Source: Phycisphaerae bacterium
Lineage (GTDB): Bacteria; Planctomycetota; Phycisphaerae; UBA1845; JAFGLZ01
Assembly (NCBI GenBank): GCA_016927755.1
Contig: JAFGLZ010000018.1
Coordinates: forward strand, 1-53,505
Direction: 5' to 3'
Length of the DNA stretch: 53,505 nucleotides
The position numbers and the translations under genes were made by a program. Under the pieces are notes generated by a model. It searched no databases and was not told the DNA's origin. It saw only the letters and a program-made list of their open reading frames with translations. This document shows positions 18,878 to 28,115 of the stretch, piece by piece; positions within the stretch are counted from its first letter, which is position 1; each line of letters opens with the position of its first letter.

Positions 18878-20746
18878 CTAGCCAGGGTCCTGGATCGAGG
18901 AGGCGACATCGGTGACTGGGAGATCTTCTTCGGACCGTACCGAGAACGAGTACCCCTCCATCAGCGTGGAAATCTCCCGGTGGTCCGCCTGCCGTGCCAG
19001 CGCGGCGACCTCTCGTTCAACCGCAAGTTTGCGCGGAGGAATCATCCATCTCAAAGGCACGCTCCGTCTGCCCCCAAGCGACAGAGCGGTAGCGACGAGG
19101 ATCTTGACGTCCAGCCAGGGCGACATGTGTCGGACGTACAACATGTCGTAATGGATCCACTGGTGGAAGTCGCCCGAAAGCCGGTCCTGGCGGCACACCT
19201 GCCACAGCCCCGTGATCCCCGGAGGGACGGAAAGCCGAGCGCGCCGCCACGGGACGCAAATCTGGTTCTCCCGGAACGGCGACGGTCGAGGGCCCACGAG
19301 GCTCATGTCTCCCAAGATGACGTTGATCAACTGGGGCAACTCGTCGAGGTTGATCAGCCTCAGGAAACGACCCATCCGCGTGACGCGAGGGTCGGTCCGA
19401 AGCATGAATTGCGGACCGTCCGCGCAGTTCTCGCGATAGAGCTCGCGCTGAAGCGAGTGAGCGCCCTCCACCATCGTGCGGAACTTCAGACATCGGAAGG
19501 CGCGCCCGTTCCTGCCTTCCCGCTCGTGCCCGAACAGCACGGGACCTCGGGATCCAAGCTTGATCAGAACCGCGATGAGGAGCAGGATCGGTGACAGGAC
19601 GATGAGGCCGATCGACGCGACGACGATCTCCACGACGCGTCTTGCCTCGAGGTATCGCCGCCGAGAACGTGACGCCGTCTCGGGAAATGGCGCGAGCATC
19701 GCCGAGGGCGGATGGAAGCGGCCCGGCGGGCACGACAGATGACTACGGTAGTCTTCGGTCGACCCGATCGATTCGCCCTCCTCCGGCCCCCGCAGAACCT
19801 GATGGGCCACCGTCGTCTCTCGCGGAACAGCGGCTCCTTGAAGCACGAGGCACTGCGCAAGGATCGAGTTCCTTTCAATTCGAGCTCCCGATCCGACCAG
19901 TGCCGGACCGACGATCAGCACGTCCGGTCCGATCGACACGTCGTCTTGCAGGACGACCGGCCCGAGGAGACGGGCCGTCGAATCGACCCGACAGCCGCTG
20001 CCCGATTCGACTCTGTCCGCGGTTTCCGCGTCAGTCCGAGGCGATGGGGCAAACCCCTCTGACAGCAGCCCTCTCTCCATGAGACCGAGTAACCCCTCTT
20101 GTCGCGTGAGATCGAACGTCTCTCCGTCCAGAAGGACGTCCCGTGCCGGATGACCTTGGGCGATCAAATCCTGACGAAGCTCCGACAAGCTCTCGAAGCC
20201 CCGAAAGGCCGCCGACAACCCCGCCGTTGCGGGAACGACGCAACAGGCCACGTCGGAGGTCTGATGCCACGTGATCCCAGGATAGTACCGGTCAATCCGA
20301 CTGATGTGGTTCTCGTCGTCCCAGATGACGAGCTCTTGCACGCCCTCCGATCGCGACTCCACGAGCAGGACGTGTCGGGTAATGCGACCCGCCTCCCCTT
20401 GACCCATCAACTTCGCCAGAGGGTAACCGTTGATCGGGAATCGCCGCGGATCGATCAAGAGGACTTCGTCCGAAGGTTCCAGCGGGGCGAACAACTCCCT
20501 GAGACGATTCGCGACCACCACGGCCCGGACGCGAGGGTGCCGCTCCTCGAGCGCCGAAACGTACCGAGCGCCGGGCTGAAACGTCGTCAGGATCGTCAGG
20601 GGCTCGTCGGTCACCTGCCCGGCCAGTTCCCCCAGCGAACCCAAGAACGTTCCCTTGCCCAAAGGCGTCGTGAGCAAAGTCGGGCCATCGGGCCTGGAGC
20701 CCAGATAGCCAGGACGTGAGTCGATGAAGACGGGCAAGACCGACAT
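18878..20746 (-). CDS. Polyprenyl-phosphate sugar-1-phosphate transferase with degenerate pyrophosphorylase/LbH N-domain
   Basis: A 622-residue fusion. Residues about 365-580 are a bacterial sugar transferase (WbaP/WcaJ type): one membrane helix ([20 protein letters not shown]), then [28 protein letters not shown] and LVGPRPSPF. This enzyme starts repeat-unit synthesis by placing a sugar-1-phosphate on undecaprenyl phosphate. Residues 1-240 look like a nucleotidyltransferase-type Rossmann domain without the GXGTRL signature. Residues about 248-320 form a left-handed beta-helix ([20 protein letters not shown]). The N-part is therefore probably non-catalytic, perhaps regulatory or for assembly. 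This domain assignment is my inference from pattern only. Confidence 0.85.
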   Translation of the reverse strand: MSVLPVFIDSRPGYLGSRPDGPTLLTTPLGKGTFLGSLGELAGQVTDEPLTILTTFQPGARYVSALEERHPRVRAVVVANRLRELFAPLEPSDEVLLIDPRRFPINGYPLAKLMGQGEAGRITRHVLLVESRSEGVQELVIWDDENHISRIDRYYPGITWHQTSDVACCVVPATAGLSAAFRGFESLSELRQDLIAQGHPARDVLLDGETFDLTRQEGLLGLMERGLLSEGFAPSPRTDAETADRVESGSGCRVDSTARLLGPVVLQDDVSIGPDVLIVGPALVGSGARIERNSILAQCLVLQGAAVPRETTVAHQVLRGPEEGESIGSTEDYRSHLSCPPGRFHPPSAMLAPFPETASRSRRRYLEARRVVEIVVASIGLIVLSPILLLIAVLIKLGSRGPVLFGHEREGRNGRAFRCLKFRTMVEGAHSLQRELYRENCADGPQFMLRTDPRVTRMGRFLRLINLDELPQLINVILGDMSLVGPRPSPFRENQICVPWRRARLSVPPGITGLWQVCRQDRLSGDFHQWIHYDMLYVRHMSPWLDVKILVATALSLGGRRSVPLRWMIPPRKLAVEREVAALARQADHREISTLMEGYSFSVRSEEDLPVTDVASSIQDPG

Positions 20747-20813
20747 GGATTGCTCCGCGGGGAAACGCGCTCTCTGCGGCCCGAGACTCGCCTATCGCGC
20801 CTGACGGGGATCT

Positions 20814-23618
20814 TCAGGCATTCCACGCCCCCGCCTGCGGGTCTGCTCCGCGAGGCTCCCTCTGGGCCCGGCTTCCGTGGTCGCCACCCGAGCCGCGGTA
20901 GTACCGGTCGTAGTAGCGCGACGCGTATCGCCCGCGACGCCTGGTCGTGACGAAGATCGTCCCGAGCAGGTGGCCCCCGGACGACACCAGGTCATGGAAC
21001 GCCTCGGAAACCTCCTCACGATGGCAATGGCCTTCACGAACGACCATGATCGTCCCGTCGGCGTGGCGCGCGAGGATGGACGCGTCGGCGACCGGCAGCA
21101 CCGGAGCGCTGTCAAGGAGAATGACATCGTAGTCCTTACGCCATCGCCCGAGACGAGATGCGAAAGCGCCGTTCGCCAGGACCTCCCTGTCGATCGACTC
21201 GGGGAAGACTCCCGCGGGCAGAACGCTCAAGCCGGGAGTCTCGGTCGCGACGATACCCGGATCCGACGTCTCTTGGCACAGGGACGCGACCAAACCGGGG
21301 CGATTCTCCAACCCGAAATGTTCCGTCAGGGAGGGCTTCCGGAAGTCCGTGTCCACGAGAAGGATCTCCTTGCCGCACTGAGCCAGGCCCCTGCCGAGCA
21401 GTTCCGAGACGGTCGTCTTTCCGCACATCGGCCCGGCCCCGGTGATCTGAATGACGCTCCCTTTGGAGCGCGGAAGACGCTGAAGGAGAATCGTTCGCAG
21501 CAGTCTGACCGATTCGACCAGATCGTCGGCCGGCTTCGCCGAGGCCAGATCCCTTGGGCCCACCCAAGGCAAGTGTCCCAGAAAAGGCACCCGGGCCAGC
21601 CGCGGAATGTCGCGAACGTCGTGAAGCGCCGTGCTGGCCCTCGCCCGGAGAAAGGCGACGACAAATCCTATCCCCAGCGCCCCCAGCAACACCACGATCG
21701 TCAGCTTCATCCGTCGATCCCTGTCCGGACGGAGCGGAACCGACGCCCGAGCCAGGACGTCAATGGAACCTGGGACGTTTCGTTCGATCATCTTCTGGTC
21801 AAGCCTGGATCGCACGGCCTTGTAGAGCTCACGAGCTCGCTCGACAGCCTCGTTCTCCTTCGAGAGGGTCCGTGCCCCCTCGAAAACGCGAGTCAGGTCT
21901 CGACGCTCTTGCTCGATCTCCTTGAGGTCAAGCTGCTCTTCATACTTCAGCAAACCGATGCGCTGCTCGAGCGATTGCGGCTCGTCCGTCCGCCCAACGA
22001 CCTGCCCCGGAACGATCGGGCCCGTCGGCGAGACCTCGACGGGGTGTTCGTCCATCGCCGCCTCACGTTTGGCCAAGAGGTCCTCGGCGAACTTCAGCCG
22101 CTCACGAAGCCGCGTCATCTGCGGGTGGCGCTCCCCGAGCCGTAGCCTTTCGCCGGCGATCTCTCGCTTGACCTGGAGAATCTCCGCCTGCGCCATCTGC
22201 CACTCCGGATCCATGCGATAGGCCGAGGGGTTCCTCGATGGGCGATCCGCGCCCCCACCCGCCTCCGAGGGACGGGACACCGCGGCCGGAAGCTGGCTCC
22301 GCCGCCACTGCGAAATGAGAATGTCCTTCTGCAGCGCAGCGAGGCGAGCTTGCATCTCGTCCAGCCGGACCCGTTTCTGCGCCACGAGATCCTCGGGACT
22401 CCCCGTCCCGAGCTCCTTCCGAAGCCTGTCGGCGACCTGCTCCCGCCCCTCGATCTCGCCGCGCAGCGACGTGGCCTCCTCGCTCAGCTTCCGGTACACG
22501 AAGTCGTCGATCTGCTCCGAGGTCTCGTGAACGTACTTAAGATATTGATCCAGGATGGCGTTGACGAGCACGGCCGCGTCCCGAGCGTCCCGCGCGCTGA
22601 TGGCCAGCTCAATGACCTCGGTCTGCCGCTGGGGCTTGATCTCCAACTGGTCGTGGAGCATCGCCATGAACTCCGCGGGACTACCGCCGGGCGCCGCCAG
22701 CGTCCGCCGGTAGGCCCCGGTCTCTCGGACTTCCGGCTGATCCAAGACCCGCTCCAGAATCGTCGGGCTTCGCATGACTGAAACCTGCGTGTTGAGGTAG
22801 GACGTGTAGAGCGGAATCAGGCCGTTGTCCTCCGTCGGGAACACCAACCGGGGGATGATCGGCCTGACGCGGACCTGGGCCATGGCGCGATATTCGGGGA
22901 CCAGCAGGAATCGGACCGCCAGCACGCCCCCCGCCGCGACCAGAATGAACACCGCCAGGATCGTCCACTTGAATCGCCAGACCGTGCCTAATTGAAGGGC
23001 CGGGGCGACGTCCCGCGCCTCCTCGTCCTCCCTGCCGACGTACCCCCCGTCCAGGTCGGAAGAAGGCGCCAACTCGCCGGCGTGAGAGGCGCTCGTCAGC
23101 GCGGTCACTTCGCAAAGCGCCCGCCTACGCGAAGTCCCCCCTCCGGTCGCGACGGTGCGGGAAGCCTCCCCCTCATCGGCGCCTTGGATGAAGGCGTCAC
23201 TTCGGCGGCCCACGTCGCCTCTCCCAATCGTCTCCTCGGAAGTTGGAGCACGATCGGCCTCGTCCCTCGGAGCGTCAGACGCGCCTGTCGGATCGTGAAA
23301 CGTCATCCATGCCCTCCCCATTCGAATCCTGTCGCCCTGGCGCAGGACGTGCGACCGAACGCATCCGTCGCCGAATCGAATGCCGTTGGTCGACCCCAGA
23401 TCGCTGATCGACCAGCGGCCCCGATCCGTCCGTTCGATGCTCGCGTGGACACGCGAAACCTCCTCGTCGTCGATCGAGATGTCCGTCTGCGGAGAACGCC
23501 CGATCGTCACGAAGTCCTTGACCAGCTCGCATCGACGGACCTGGCCGTGTGCGGATTCTATCTCCACGTACGCCGGCGCCGCTCCCGCCTGACCCTGAGA
23601 CCCGAACGATCGATTCAC
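20814..23618 (-). CDS. FHA domain-Wzz chain-length regulator-BY-kinase fusion
   Basis: A 934-residue three-part protein. Residues 20-110 are an FHA phosphopeptide-binding domain (IGRS at 39-42, SRVH at 55-58, GSTNG). A membrane helix at about 213-235 starts the Wzz part, followed by long coiled-coil sequence and a second helix (LTIVVLLGALGIGFVVAFL). Residues about 690-890 are a CpsD/Wzc tyrosine kinase: Walker A around 727-736 (AGPMCGKTTV), Walker A' ILLVDTDFRKP, Walker B VILLDSAP. The tail has a Tyr cluster (YASRYYDRYY) for autophosphorylation. It should control polymer length and export. The FHA domain could read phosphorylated partners, but BY-kinases modify Tyr while FHA reads phospho-Thr. 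Confidence 0.9.
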   Translation of the reverse strand: MNRSFGSQGQAGAAPAYVEIESAHGQVRRCELVKDFVTIGRSPQTDISIDDEEVSRVHASIERTDRGRWSISDLGSTNGIRFGDGCVRSHVLRQGDRIRMGRAWMTFHDPTGASDAPRDEADRAPTSEETIGRGDVGRRSDAFIQGADEGEASRTVATGGGTSRRRALCEVTALTSASHAGELAPSSDLDGGYVGREDEEARDVAPALQLGTVWRFKWTILAVFILVAAGGVLAVRFLLVPEYRAMAQVRVRPIIPRLVFPTEDNGLIPLYTSYLNTQVSVMRSPTILERVLDQPEVRETGAYRRTLAAPGGSPAEFMAMLHDQLEIKPQRQTEVIELAISARDARDAAVLVNAILDQYLKYVHETSEQIDDFVYRKLSEEATSLRGEIEGREQVADRLRKELGTGSPEDLVAQKRVRLDEMQARLAALQKDILISQWRRSQLPAAVSRPSEAGGGADRPSRNPSAYRMDPEWQMAQAEILQVKREIAGERLRLGERHPQMTRLRERLKFAEDLLAKREAAMDEHPVEVSPTGPIVPGQVVGRTDEPQSLEQRIGLLKYEEQLDLKEIEQERRDLTRVFEGARTLSKENEAVERARELYKAVRSRLDQKMIERNVPGSIDVLARASVPLRPDRDRRMKLTIVVLLGALGIGFVVAFLRARASTALHDVRDIPRLARVPFLGHLPWVGPRDLASAKPADDLVESVRLLRTILLQRLPRSKGSVIQITGAGPMCGKTTVSELLGRGLAQCGKEILLVDTDFRKPSLTEHFGLENRPGLVASLCQETSDPGIVATETPGLSVLPAGVFPESIDREVLANGAFASRLGRWRKDYDVILLDSAPVLPVADASILARHADGTIMVVREGHCHREEVSEAFHDLVSSGGHLLGTIFVTTRRRGRYASRYYDRYYRGSGGDHGSRAQREPRGADPQAGAWNA

Positions 23619-23642
23619 GACAGGAACCTCGAGCCGGCAGGC

Positions 23643-24761
23643 CTAGGCCGAGACCTCCGCCGGCAACTCCCGAGCGGACGAGACGTGTCGGACGTGACGC
23701 CCCATGGCCGTCGCCGCTGTCTCCCAGAGATGTTCCAAGACCGACGGCTCACGCCGTCGCCTCGCCGCCAGAACGACTCCGACATGCCTGCTTCCCGCCC
23801 GCACCTCGGCGTCGTGGGCCGCAATCGAGCGGTCGATTCGCCCGCCCCGGTCCACCCGTGACCGGTCCCAGAGGACAGAGCGGCTGACGACGGCATCTTC
23901 CGCGATCCTACATCCGGACCCGATGACCGCTGGGCCCACCACGGTGGCCCTGGCTCGGACCTCGGTGCCTGGCCCAACGAAGACCGCTCCCACCAGGTTG
24001 GCATCGGGAGAGACGCGCGAAGTCTCATGCACGAGACCGCCGCCGATTCGGGCGTATCCCCCTAGTCTGTCAGGACGCCCCGTGATCCGGGACAGCACCC
24101 ATTCGTTGGCCGCAAGATACGTTGCGGGGCCGCACACGCGCAGGCACGGCTCTTCCGTCACGAACGGCAGGACCACTTGATCTCTCCGGCACAGACAGGG
24201 AATGAAGGATTCCTTGATATCGCGAAAGCCCGTGGCCTCCACGCCGGCCACCGCGCCGCCATCGAAGACGTAGATCCCCAACGGTGCCCCCCCGGGGGTA
24301 GCGCCTCCCCAGCCGCCCCGGCCCGCCACGACGACAGTGGCCGCCGCCCCCGAACCCATGTGGGTCCGAACGACGCGGCGGAGGTCCAATTCGGGGATGA
24401 GCGATCCCTCGACCACGACGACCAGATCGCTTCGAGCATCATTGAGCGTGTCTCGAAGACAGCCGGCCGGACCGCGCGGCATCTTGTCTTCGTAGTAGTC
24501 CAGGCGCATACCCAACCATTCGCCCCCTCCGAGGTAAGCGCGAACCGGGCGTGAGTCTGAGTTGGCGCATACGGTCGCGTATCGGATGCCGCCATCGCGA
24601 AGCCATCGAAGCGCGTAGCCGATCAGGGGCTGATGAACCACCGGCAGAAGCGGCCGTGGCAACGCACTCTCGAACGGCGTACCACCCCAACGGTGAACTC
24701 CCGCCAAGACGATTCCCTTGACCACAGGCTCTCGGCGTCCAAGCATTCGGATCACCCCCAA
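23643..24761 (-). CDS. NDP-sugar pyrophosphorylase-like protein with LbH C-domain, degenerate active site
   Basis: A 372-residue protein with the overall layout of GDP-mannose/glucose-1-phosphate pyrophosphorylases. The opening is GIVLAGVHRWGGTP and then LPRPLLPVVHQPLIGYALRW. A beta-helix follows at about 235-335 (VGPGTEVRARATVVGPAVIG). The nucleotide signature normally reads GGXGTRL and here is replaced by GVHRWGG, and the Lys of PKPLLPV is Arg. It may have lost catalysis or use a changed site. It lies between the antiterminator and the FHA-Wzz-kinase gene and resembles in layout the N-domain of the sugar transferase. Confidence 0.75.
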   Translation of the reverse strand: MGVIRMLGRREPVVKGIVLAGVHRWGGTPFESALPRPLLPVVHQPLIGYALRWLRDGGIRYATVCANSDSRPVRAYLGGGEWLGMRLDYYEDKMPRGPAGCLRDTLNDARSDLVVVVEGSLIPELDLRRVVRTHMGSGAAATVVVAGRGGWGGATPGGAPLGIYVFDGGAVAGVEATGFRDIKESFIPCLCRRDQVVLPFVTEEPCLRVCGPATYLAANEWVLSRITGRPDRLGGYARIGGGLVHETSRVSPDANLVGAVFVGPGTEVRARATVVGPAVIGSGCRIAEDAVVSRSVLWDRSRVDRGGRIDRSIAAHDAEVRAGSRHVGVVLAARRRREPSVLEHLWETAATAMGRHVRHVSSARELPAEVSA

Positions 24762-24852
24762 ACTCGAGCCTAGACGGCGCCGGATAGCGCCGAGACTTCA
24801 TTCACAGACCCAGCGTATGCGACCCTCGCGATCCGTTGCGGCTGGGAATGCA

Positions 24853-24860
24853 CTACCGCC
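24853..24860 (-). promoter_or_regulatory. ops-like octamer in the operon leader
   Basis: On the minus strand the leader between the NusG-like gene and the first biosynthetic gene contains GGCGGTAG. This equals the first 8 bases of the E. coli ops element (GGCGGTAGNNTG) that recruits RfaH to paused polymerase; the following TGCA does not match the last two ops bases. Position right behind an RfaH-type gene and ahead of a 25-kb operon supports it. An 8-base match by chance in GC-rich DNA remains possible. Confidence 0.35.
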
Positions 24861-24891
24861 GCCGGCGCGGGACATAGCGCCGCCCTCGTCA

Positions 24892-24916
24892 CTTGCGCGC
24901 CGATCCTGGGCGCAAG
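24892..24916 (-). promoter_or_regulatory. Leader hairpin behind the antiterminator gene
   Basis: Perfect 7-base inverted repeat CTTGCGC/GCGCAAG with an 11-base loop, located 36 bases past the stop of the NusG-like gene and upstream of the ops-like octamer. No T-run follows, so it is not a classical intrinsic terminator. It may be a pause or attenuation hairpin acting with the antiterminator. Confidence 0.4.
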
Positions 24917-24951
24917 AGCCGCTTCCATAGAGCCTTATGCGAGTCAAACGG

Positions 24952-25566
24952 CTATTCGGCTGCTTCTAGCAGGGCGCTATCGACCTCGATCACCGCGGAC
25001 TGTCCAAGGACCGTCGCCGAAATGTACATCCGGCTCCTGCCGCGCCGACGAAGCACGATGCCCTCGACGCCCTTCAGGCTGCCGCTGGTGACTCTGCAAC
25101 GCCTCCCCTCCCGGATGGACGGATACAGATCGACGGGTTCGCCGCTCTCGACAACCCGAACGATCTGCCGAAGCTCCTTGCGGAGTCGATCCTGGTCTTC
25201 CACGTGCAGAATGTTCGCGATGTGCTGGCCTCTGGCGACCAGGTCGTACGACGTGCTGTCGCCGCACATGAATAGGTATCCAGGAAACAGTGGCTTGAAG
25301 AACGTCAGCCTCCTGCGTCCGTAGGTCCTCTCCACGTGCCTCAGCGGGAGGTAGTAGGTGATGCCCATCCTCTCCAAGGTGGCGGCGACGACCTTCTCGC
25401 AGCGAGCGCGAGTATGCAATACCCACCACCGGCCCACCACCCGGTCGATCAGCTCACAAGCTTGCTCAGCCAGACTCGGAATCGTTCCACATGCAACTGC
25501 TGTCGGCGCTTGTGGGCCGGCGACCGAGGTAGGCAGACACGAGGCCTGCCCCTCGACGGAGACCAT
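24952..25566 (-). CDS. NusG/RfaH/UpxY-family transcription antiterminator
   Basis: A 204-residue specialised NusG paralogue. The NGN domain begins at residue 46 with RWWVLHTRARCEKVV and includes TYYLPLRHVER and FFKPLFPGYLFM. The KOW part follows at about 150-185 (REGRRCRVTSGSLKGVEGIV). The first 45 residues are an extra N-terminal extension. It is the first gene of the long minus-strand operon, the usual place for UpxY/RfaH/LoaP proteins, which let polymerase cross pauses in long polysaccharide operons. The 190-base leader after it holds the possible recruitment signals. Confidence 0.88.
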   Translation of the reverse strand: MVSVEGQASCLPTSVAGPQAPTAVACGTIPSLAEQACELIDRVVGRWWVLHTRARCEKVVAATLERMGITYYLPLRHVERTYGRRRLTFFKPLFPGYLFMCGDSTSYDLVARGQHIANILHVEDQDRLRKELRQIVRVVESGEPVDLYPSIREGRRCRVTSGSLKGVEGIVLRRRGRSRMYISATVLGQSAVIEVDSALLEAAE

Positions 25567-25670
25567 GTCTCGATTCCTCCCACGAGCCTACCATGGCGAG
25601 ACCGCCCGGGACGCATCCCCCGACCTCCTGACCTGTGCGCGTCCCAACGGCTTCGGGGATCCTCCCCGAC

Positions 25671-25760
25671 AAGAACGTATAGATCTATTTCTAACCCCAA
25701 AACCACTGAGTTGCAAAGAAAAATGACAAAAAATCGGCAGAGCTTTCATAAGTACACTGC
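25671..25760 (-). promoter_or_regulatory. AT-rich promoter region of the exopolysaccharide operon
   Basis: This 90-base stretch is strikingly AT-rich against its surroundings and lies 100-190 bases upstream of the antiterminator start. On the minus strand TTGCAA, 17 bases, TAGAAA would be a weak sigma-70 type pair; other choices are possible. No sigma-54 site faces the operon. The exact start site cannot be read. Confidence 0.4.
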
Positions 25761-25792
25761 CAGTTGAGTCCCCTCTCTCGGCAATCCGCTGG

Positions 25793-25808
25793 TGGCACGG
25801 TAGTTGCG
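25793..25808 (+). promoter_or_regulatory. Sigma-54 (-24/-12) promoter facing right
   Basis: The sequence TGGCACGGTAGTTGCG fits the RpoN consensus TGGCACRNNNNTTGCW in every position but the last. GG and GC are at the required 12-base distance. It is divergent from the exopolysaccharide operon and would start transcription near 25819. PEP-CTERM/exosortase systems are often coupled to sigma-54 regulators (PrsK/PrsR type), which makes the site credible here. What it transcribes is unclear. Confidence 0.6.
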
Positions 25809-26560
25809 ACTTCTGCCCCGATCTTCCCGACCCGACGCCTTCATCAACGTCAGGCGTCGTGGCAATTACCCCGCCCTACTGAGGCGAAGCTCCGTGCACG
25901 ACGCCCGGGCTGCGACCCCAACGACCGTCGGGCACCGCCGAAAGTATGGCGATTTCCCTATCGAAATCTCAGTTCCCAAGAGATGACAGCCGCCGCGGAG
26001 CAGGAAGCCGACTCCCGGGGCGAACGCGACATCGCCCGTCACGTCAAAGCGTCGGTTATCGAGGAGGAATACCGCGCAGAAGCACGCCGCTCGAATCCCG
26101 GCCCAAAGCGCTAACCTCCTCGGCTCAAAGGCCCACAGCGCGCGCCTGCGAGGAGATCCTCGCCGTCTATGTGCCTATTGCCGCCGGAAACTCTCGCCAG
26201 CCCATGAACGATGTCTGCCGTCGGATCCCAGCTCTCAGACAACCCGTCTGCCTTTCCTGCAACGAAGTCGTCGACGCATGGGGAAGCCTTGCTTCCATCC
26301 GATCAGCGCGCGCTTGGAACGAAAGATGAGGTCTTCTCGCGCGTGCATTCCGTTTCGTGCACCCTGCACACGCCTTCTGAGCGTCAGCGCCGGCTCAGTT
26401 GCCGTTGATATTCGACGCCCCCACTCGCAGGATGGGCAATGTGATCATGTCTTGGGGGTCGCCAACGCCGCTGTTCTGCGAGGAACGGCGGCGTGCAAAA
26501 ACCACCCGTTGGCAGACCGCCTTAGGGCTTCCCACCTATTCGGCAAGTGGGCCTACGTCA
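25809..26560 (+). other. Gene-poor stretch downstream of the sigma-54 site
   Basis: No convincing protein gene. A perfect 8-base hairpin (CGACGCCT/AGGCGTCG, 25833-25840 and 25852-25859) lies just after the expected start site, and a weaker GATTTC/GAAATC hairpin near 25949-25966. A 43-codon frame at 25983-26114 (MTAAAEQEADSRGERDIARH...) has plausible composition but no spaced ribosome site. The stretch could encode a small RNA, a short peptide, or be decayed. Confidence 0.35.
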
Positions 26561-28063
26561 CTACGGACACCACACGGCGTAAAGCCTCGCGTTCTTCAGC
26601 GTGAACCGCAGCGCGACGACCTTGCCGCTCAGTGGATCCAGCGTGCCCTCGACCCACTGGACGGGGACATCAACGTTGTCCTCCGCGATCGGTTTGGACT
26701 TGGCCAGCACCTTGCCTGCCTCGTCGAGCACCTCCACGAGGATCTCGCCGAATCGCGACATCGCATTGACGTGGAGCGTCTTGCCACAGAGCTTGACGGG
26801 TTTCGTGACGACCTGACCCCCGGCGTGTGGGGCCGACAGCGAGACGAACCGGTCGCGCTTGATCTGGGCGATGCCGATGCCGCCGCCCGGCTTCCCCGCG
26901 TCGCTGCCCTGGTATGGGCTGTGGCGATACGTCCTCCCGCCGTAGTAGAAACGAAGCTCGTCGCCGACCAGGAACGGCGGGTTGGTGGCCAGTGAGTTGT
27001 TGAACCGGTCCCAACTCCCGACCGGCCCGCAGGGAATGAACGCAACGCGACTGCCGGCGCCGTCCTCGACCCGCGCGAAGTGAACGCTGTCCCGGCTGAC
27101 GGCGAGCTGGATATCGAGATGACACTCGTCCTGCCGGTTGTGGAACATCTGGACGAGCCCGATGTAGACGCCCTCGTACGGGAAGACCAGCATCGAGTAG
27201 ATCTCCGTCCCCGGCCTGTCCTTCGTATCGACGGTCATGACGACGGGTCCCTTGCCGGGATCGGCGACGTCCCACTTGATGAAGTCCGGCGACTCGACCC
27301 GGGCCACCGAGCGCCCCCAGAAGTTCTTCTTGGCCCACTCGTCCTTTGCGTTGGCCTCGGCCACGTCTGGGGCGACGAACTTCGTTCGGCCGTAGAGGAC
27401 GTACTTGTTCCGCGCGGGGTCGAACATCCAGTGCGTGTCGCCGTCGCAGATCGCCTCGGTGGCCCAGCTCTCGATGAGTTTCCAGTGGAAACCGTCGGCG
27501 CTGCCCGCCACGCCCAGGCCGCGACGCTGCGTCGGATGGAACGGGTCCTTGCGCGACCCCTTGTAGTCGCGGAGGATGCTCAGGTAGCCCATCTTGTATC
27601 GACGTCGGGGGTCGGGGTCCTTGTCGTCCTTGAACACGCCGAAGACCTCGTAGAAGTGCGGGAGGAAGTTGTAGTCGCCCTCCTTCGCGCTGCGATTGAT
27701 GATGCAGTTGGTCTCCTTGCCGTCCACCTTGACCAGCCCCATCTCCGGCTTGGTCCATTGAACGCCGTCCTCGCTCTCGGCGTAGCTCACGCCCGTCCCG
27801 CCGTGATACCACATGCGATAGCGGTCGCCGTCGCGGATGACCGACCCGTAGATCACCGCCGTGGTCCCCTCCCACGGTTCCGTCGGCCAGATCACCGGAT
27901 TGGCCGGGTGCTTTCGAGCGGGGTGGATCTCGCGCGCCACGTTCGTCTTCGAGGCGATCAGATAGCCGTCCAGGAACAACTGGCGCTTCTGGTCGAGCTC
28001 GATCGGCGTAGCGGCCTCGCTCGCGGCCAGGCAGGACATCGCGATGAACAGACTGGTCAGCAT
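26561..28063 (-). CDS. Secreted GH43/GH32-like beta-propeller protein
   Basis: About 500 residues with signal peptide MLTSLFIAMSCLAASEA; the start at 28063 is chosen for it rather than 28105. The body repeats short blades such as RYRMWYHGGTGVSYAESEDG, VAGSADGFHWKLIESWA and LDIQLAVSRDSVHFARV, the pattern of five-bladed propeller glycosidases (GH32/43/130-like) common in planctomycetes. It follows the 826-residue secreted protein gene after 52 bases and is probably co-transcribed. Likely involved in glycan breakdown; the substrate and true enzymatic activity are unknown. Confidence 0.7.
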   Translation of the reverse strand: MLTSLFIAMSCLAASEAATPIELDQKRQLFLDGYLIASKTNVAREIHPARKHPANPVIWPTEPWEGTTAVIYGSVIRDGDRYRMWYHGGTGVSYAESEDGVQWTKPEMGLVKVDGKETNCIINRSAKEGDYNFLPHFYEVFGVFKDDKDPDPRRRYKMGYLSILRDYKGSRKDPFHPTQRRGLGVAGSADGFHWKLIESWATEAICDGDTHWMFDPARNKYVLYGRTKFVAPDVAEANAKDEWAKKNFWGRSVARVESPDFIKWDVADPGKGPVVMTVDTKDRPGTEIYSMLVFPYEGVYIGLVQMFHNRQDECHLDIQLAVSRDSVHFARVEDGAGSRVAFIPCGPVGSWDRFNNSLATNPPFLVGDELRFYYGGRTYRHSPYQGSDAGKPGGGIGIAQIKRDRFVSLSAPHAGGQVVTKPVKLCGKTLHVNAMSRFGEILVEVLDEAGKVLAKSKPIAEDNVDVPVQWVEGTLDPLSGKVVALRFTLKNARLYAVWCP

Positions 28064-28115
28064 GATATTCCTCTCCCTCTCGACAAGGAGCCGCGAGCAG
28101 TCCAACCGCCCGATG

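Noticed and set aside
1..25566. Exosortase gene within the exopolysaccharide operon
   Set aside because: No protein in this span shows the exosortase Cys/Arg/His membrane pattern; only the EpsI partner is present.
25764..26114. 116-codon frame spanning the sigma-54 site
   Set aside because: It would begin upstream of its own promoter and has no family features; only the last 43 codons are kept as a possibility.
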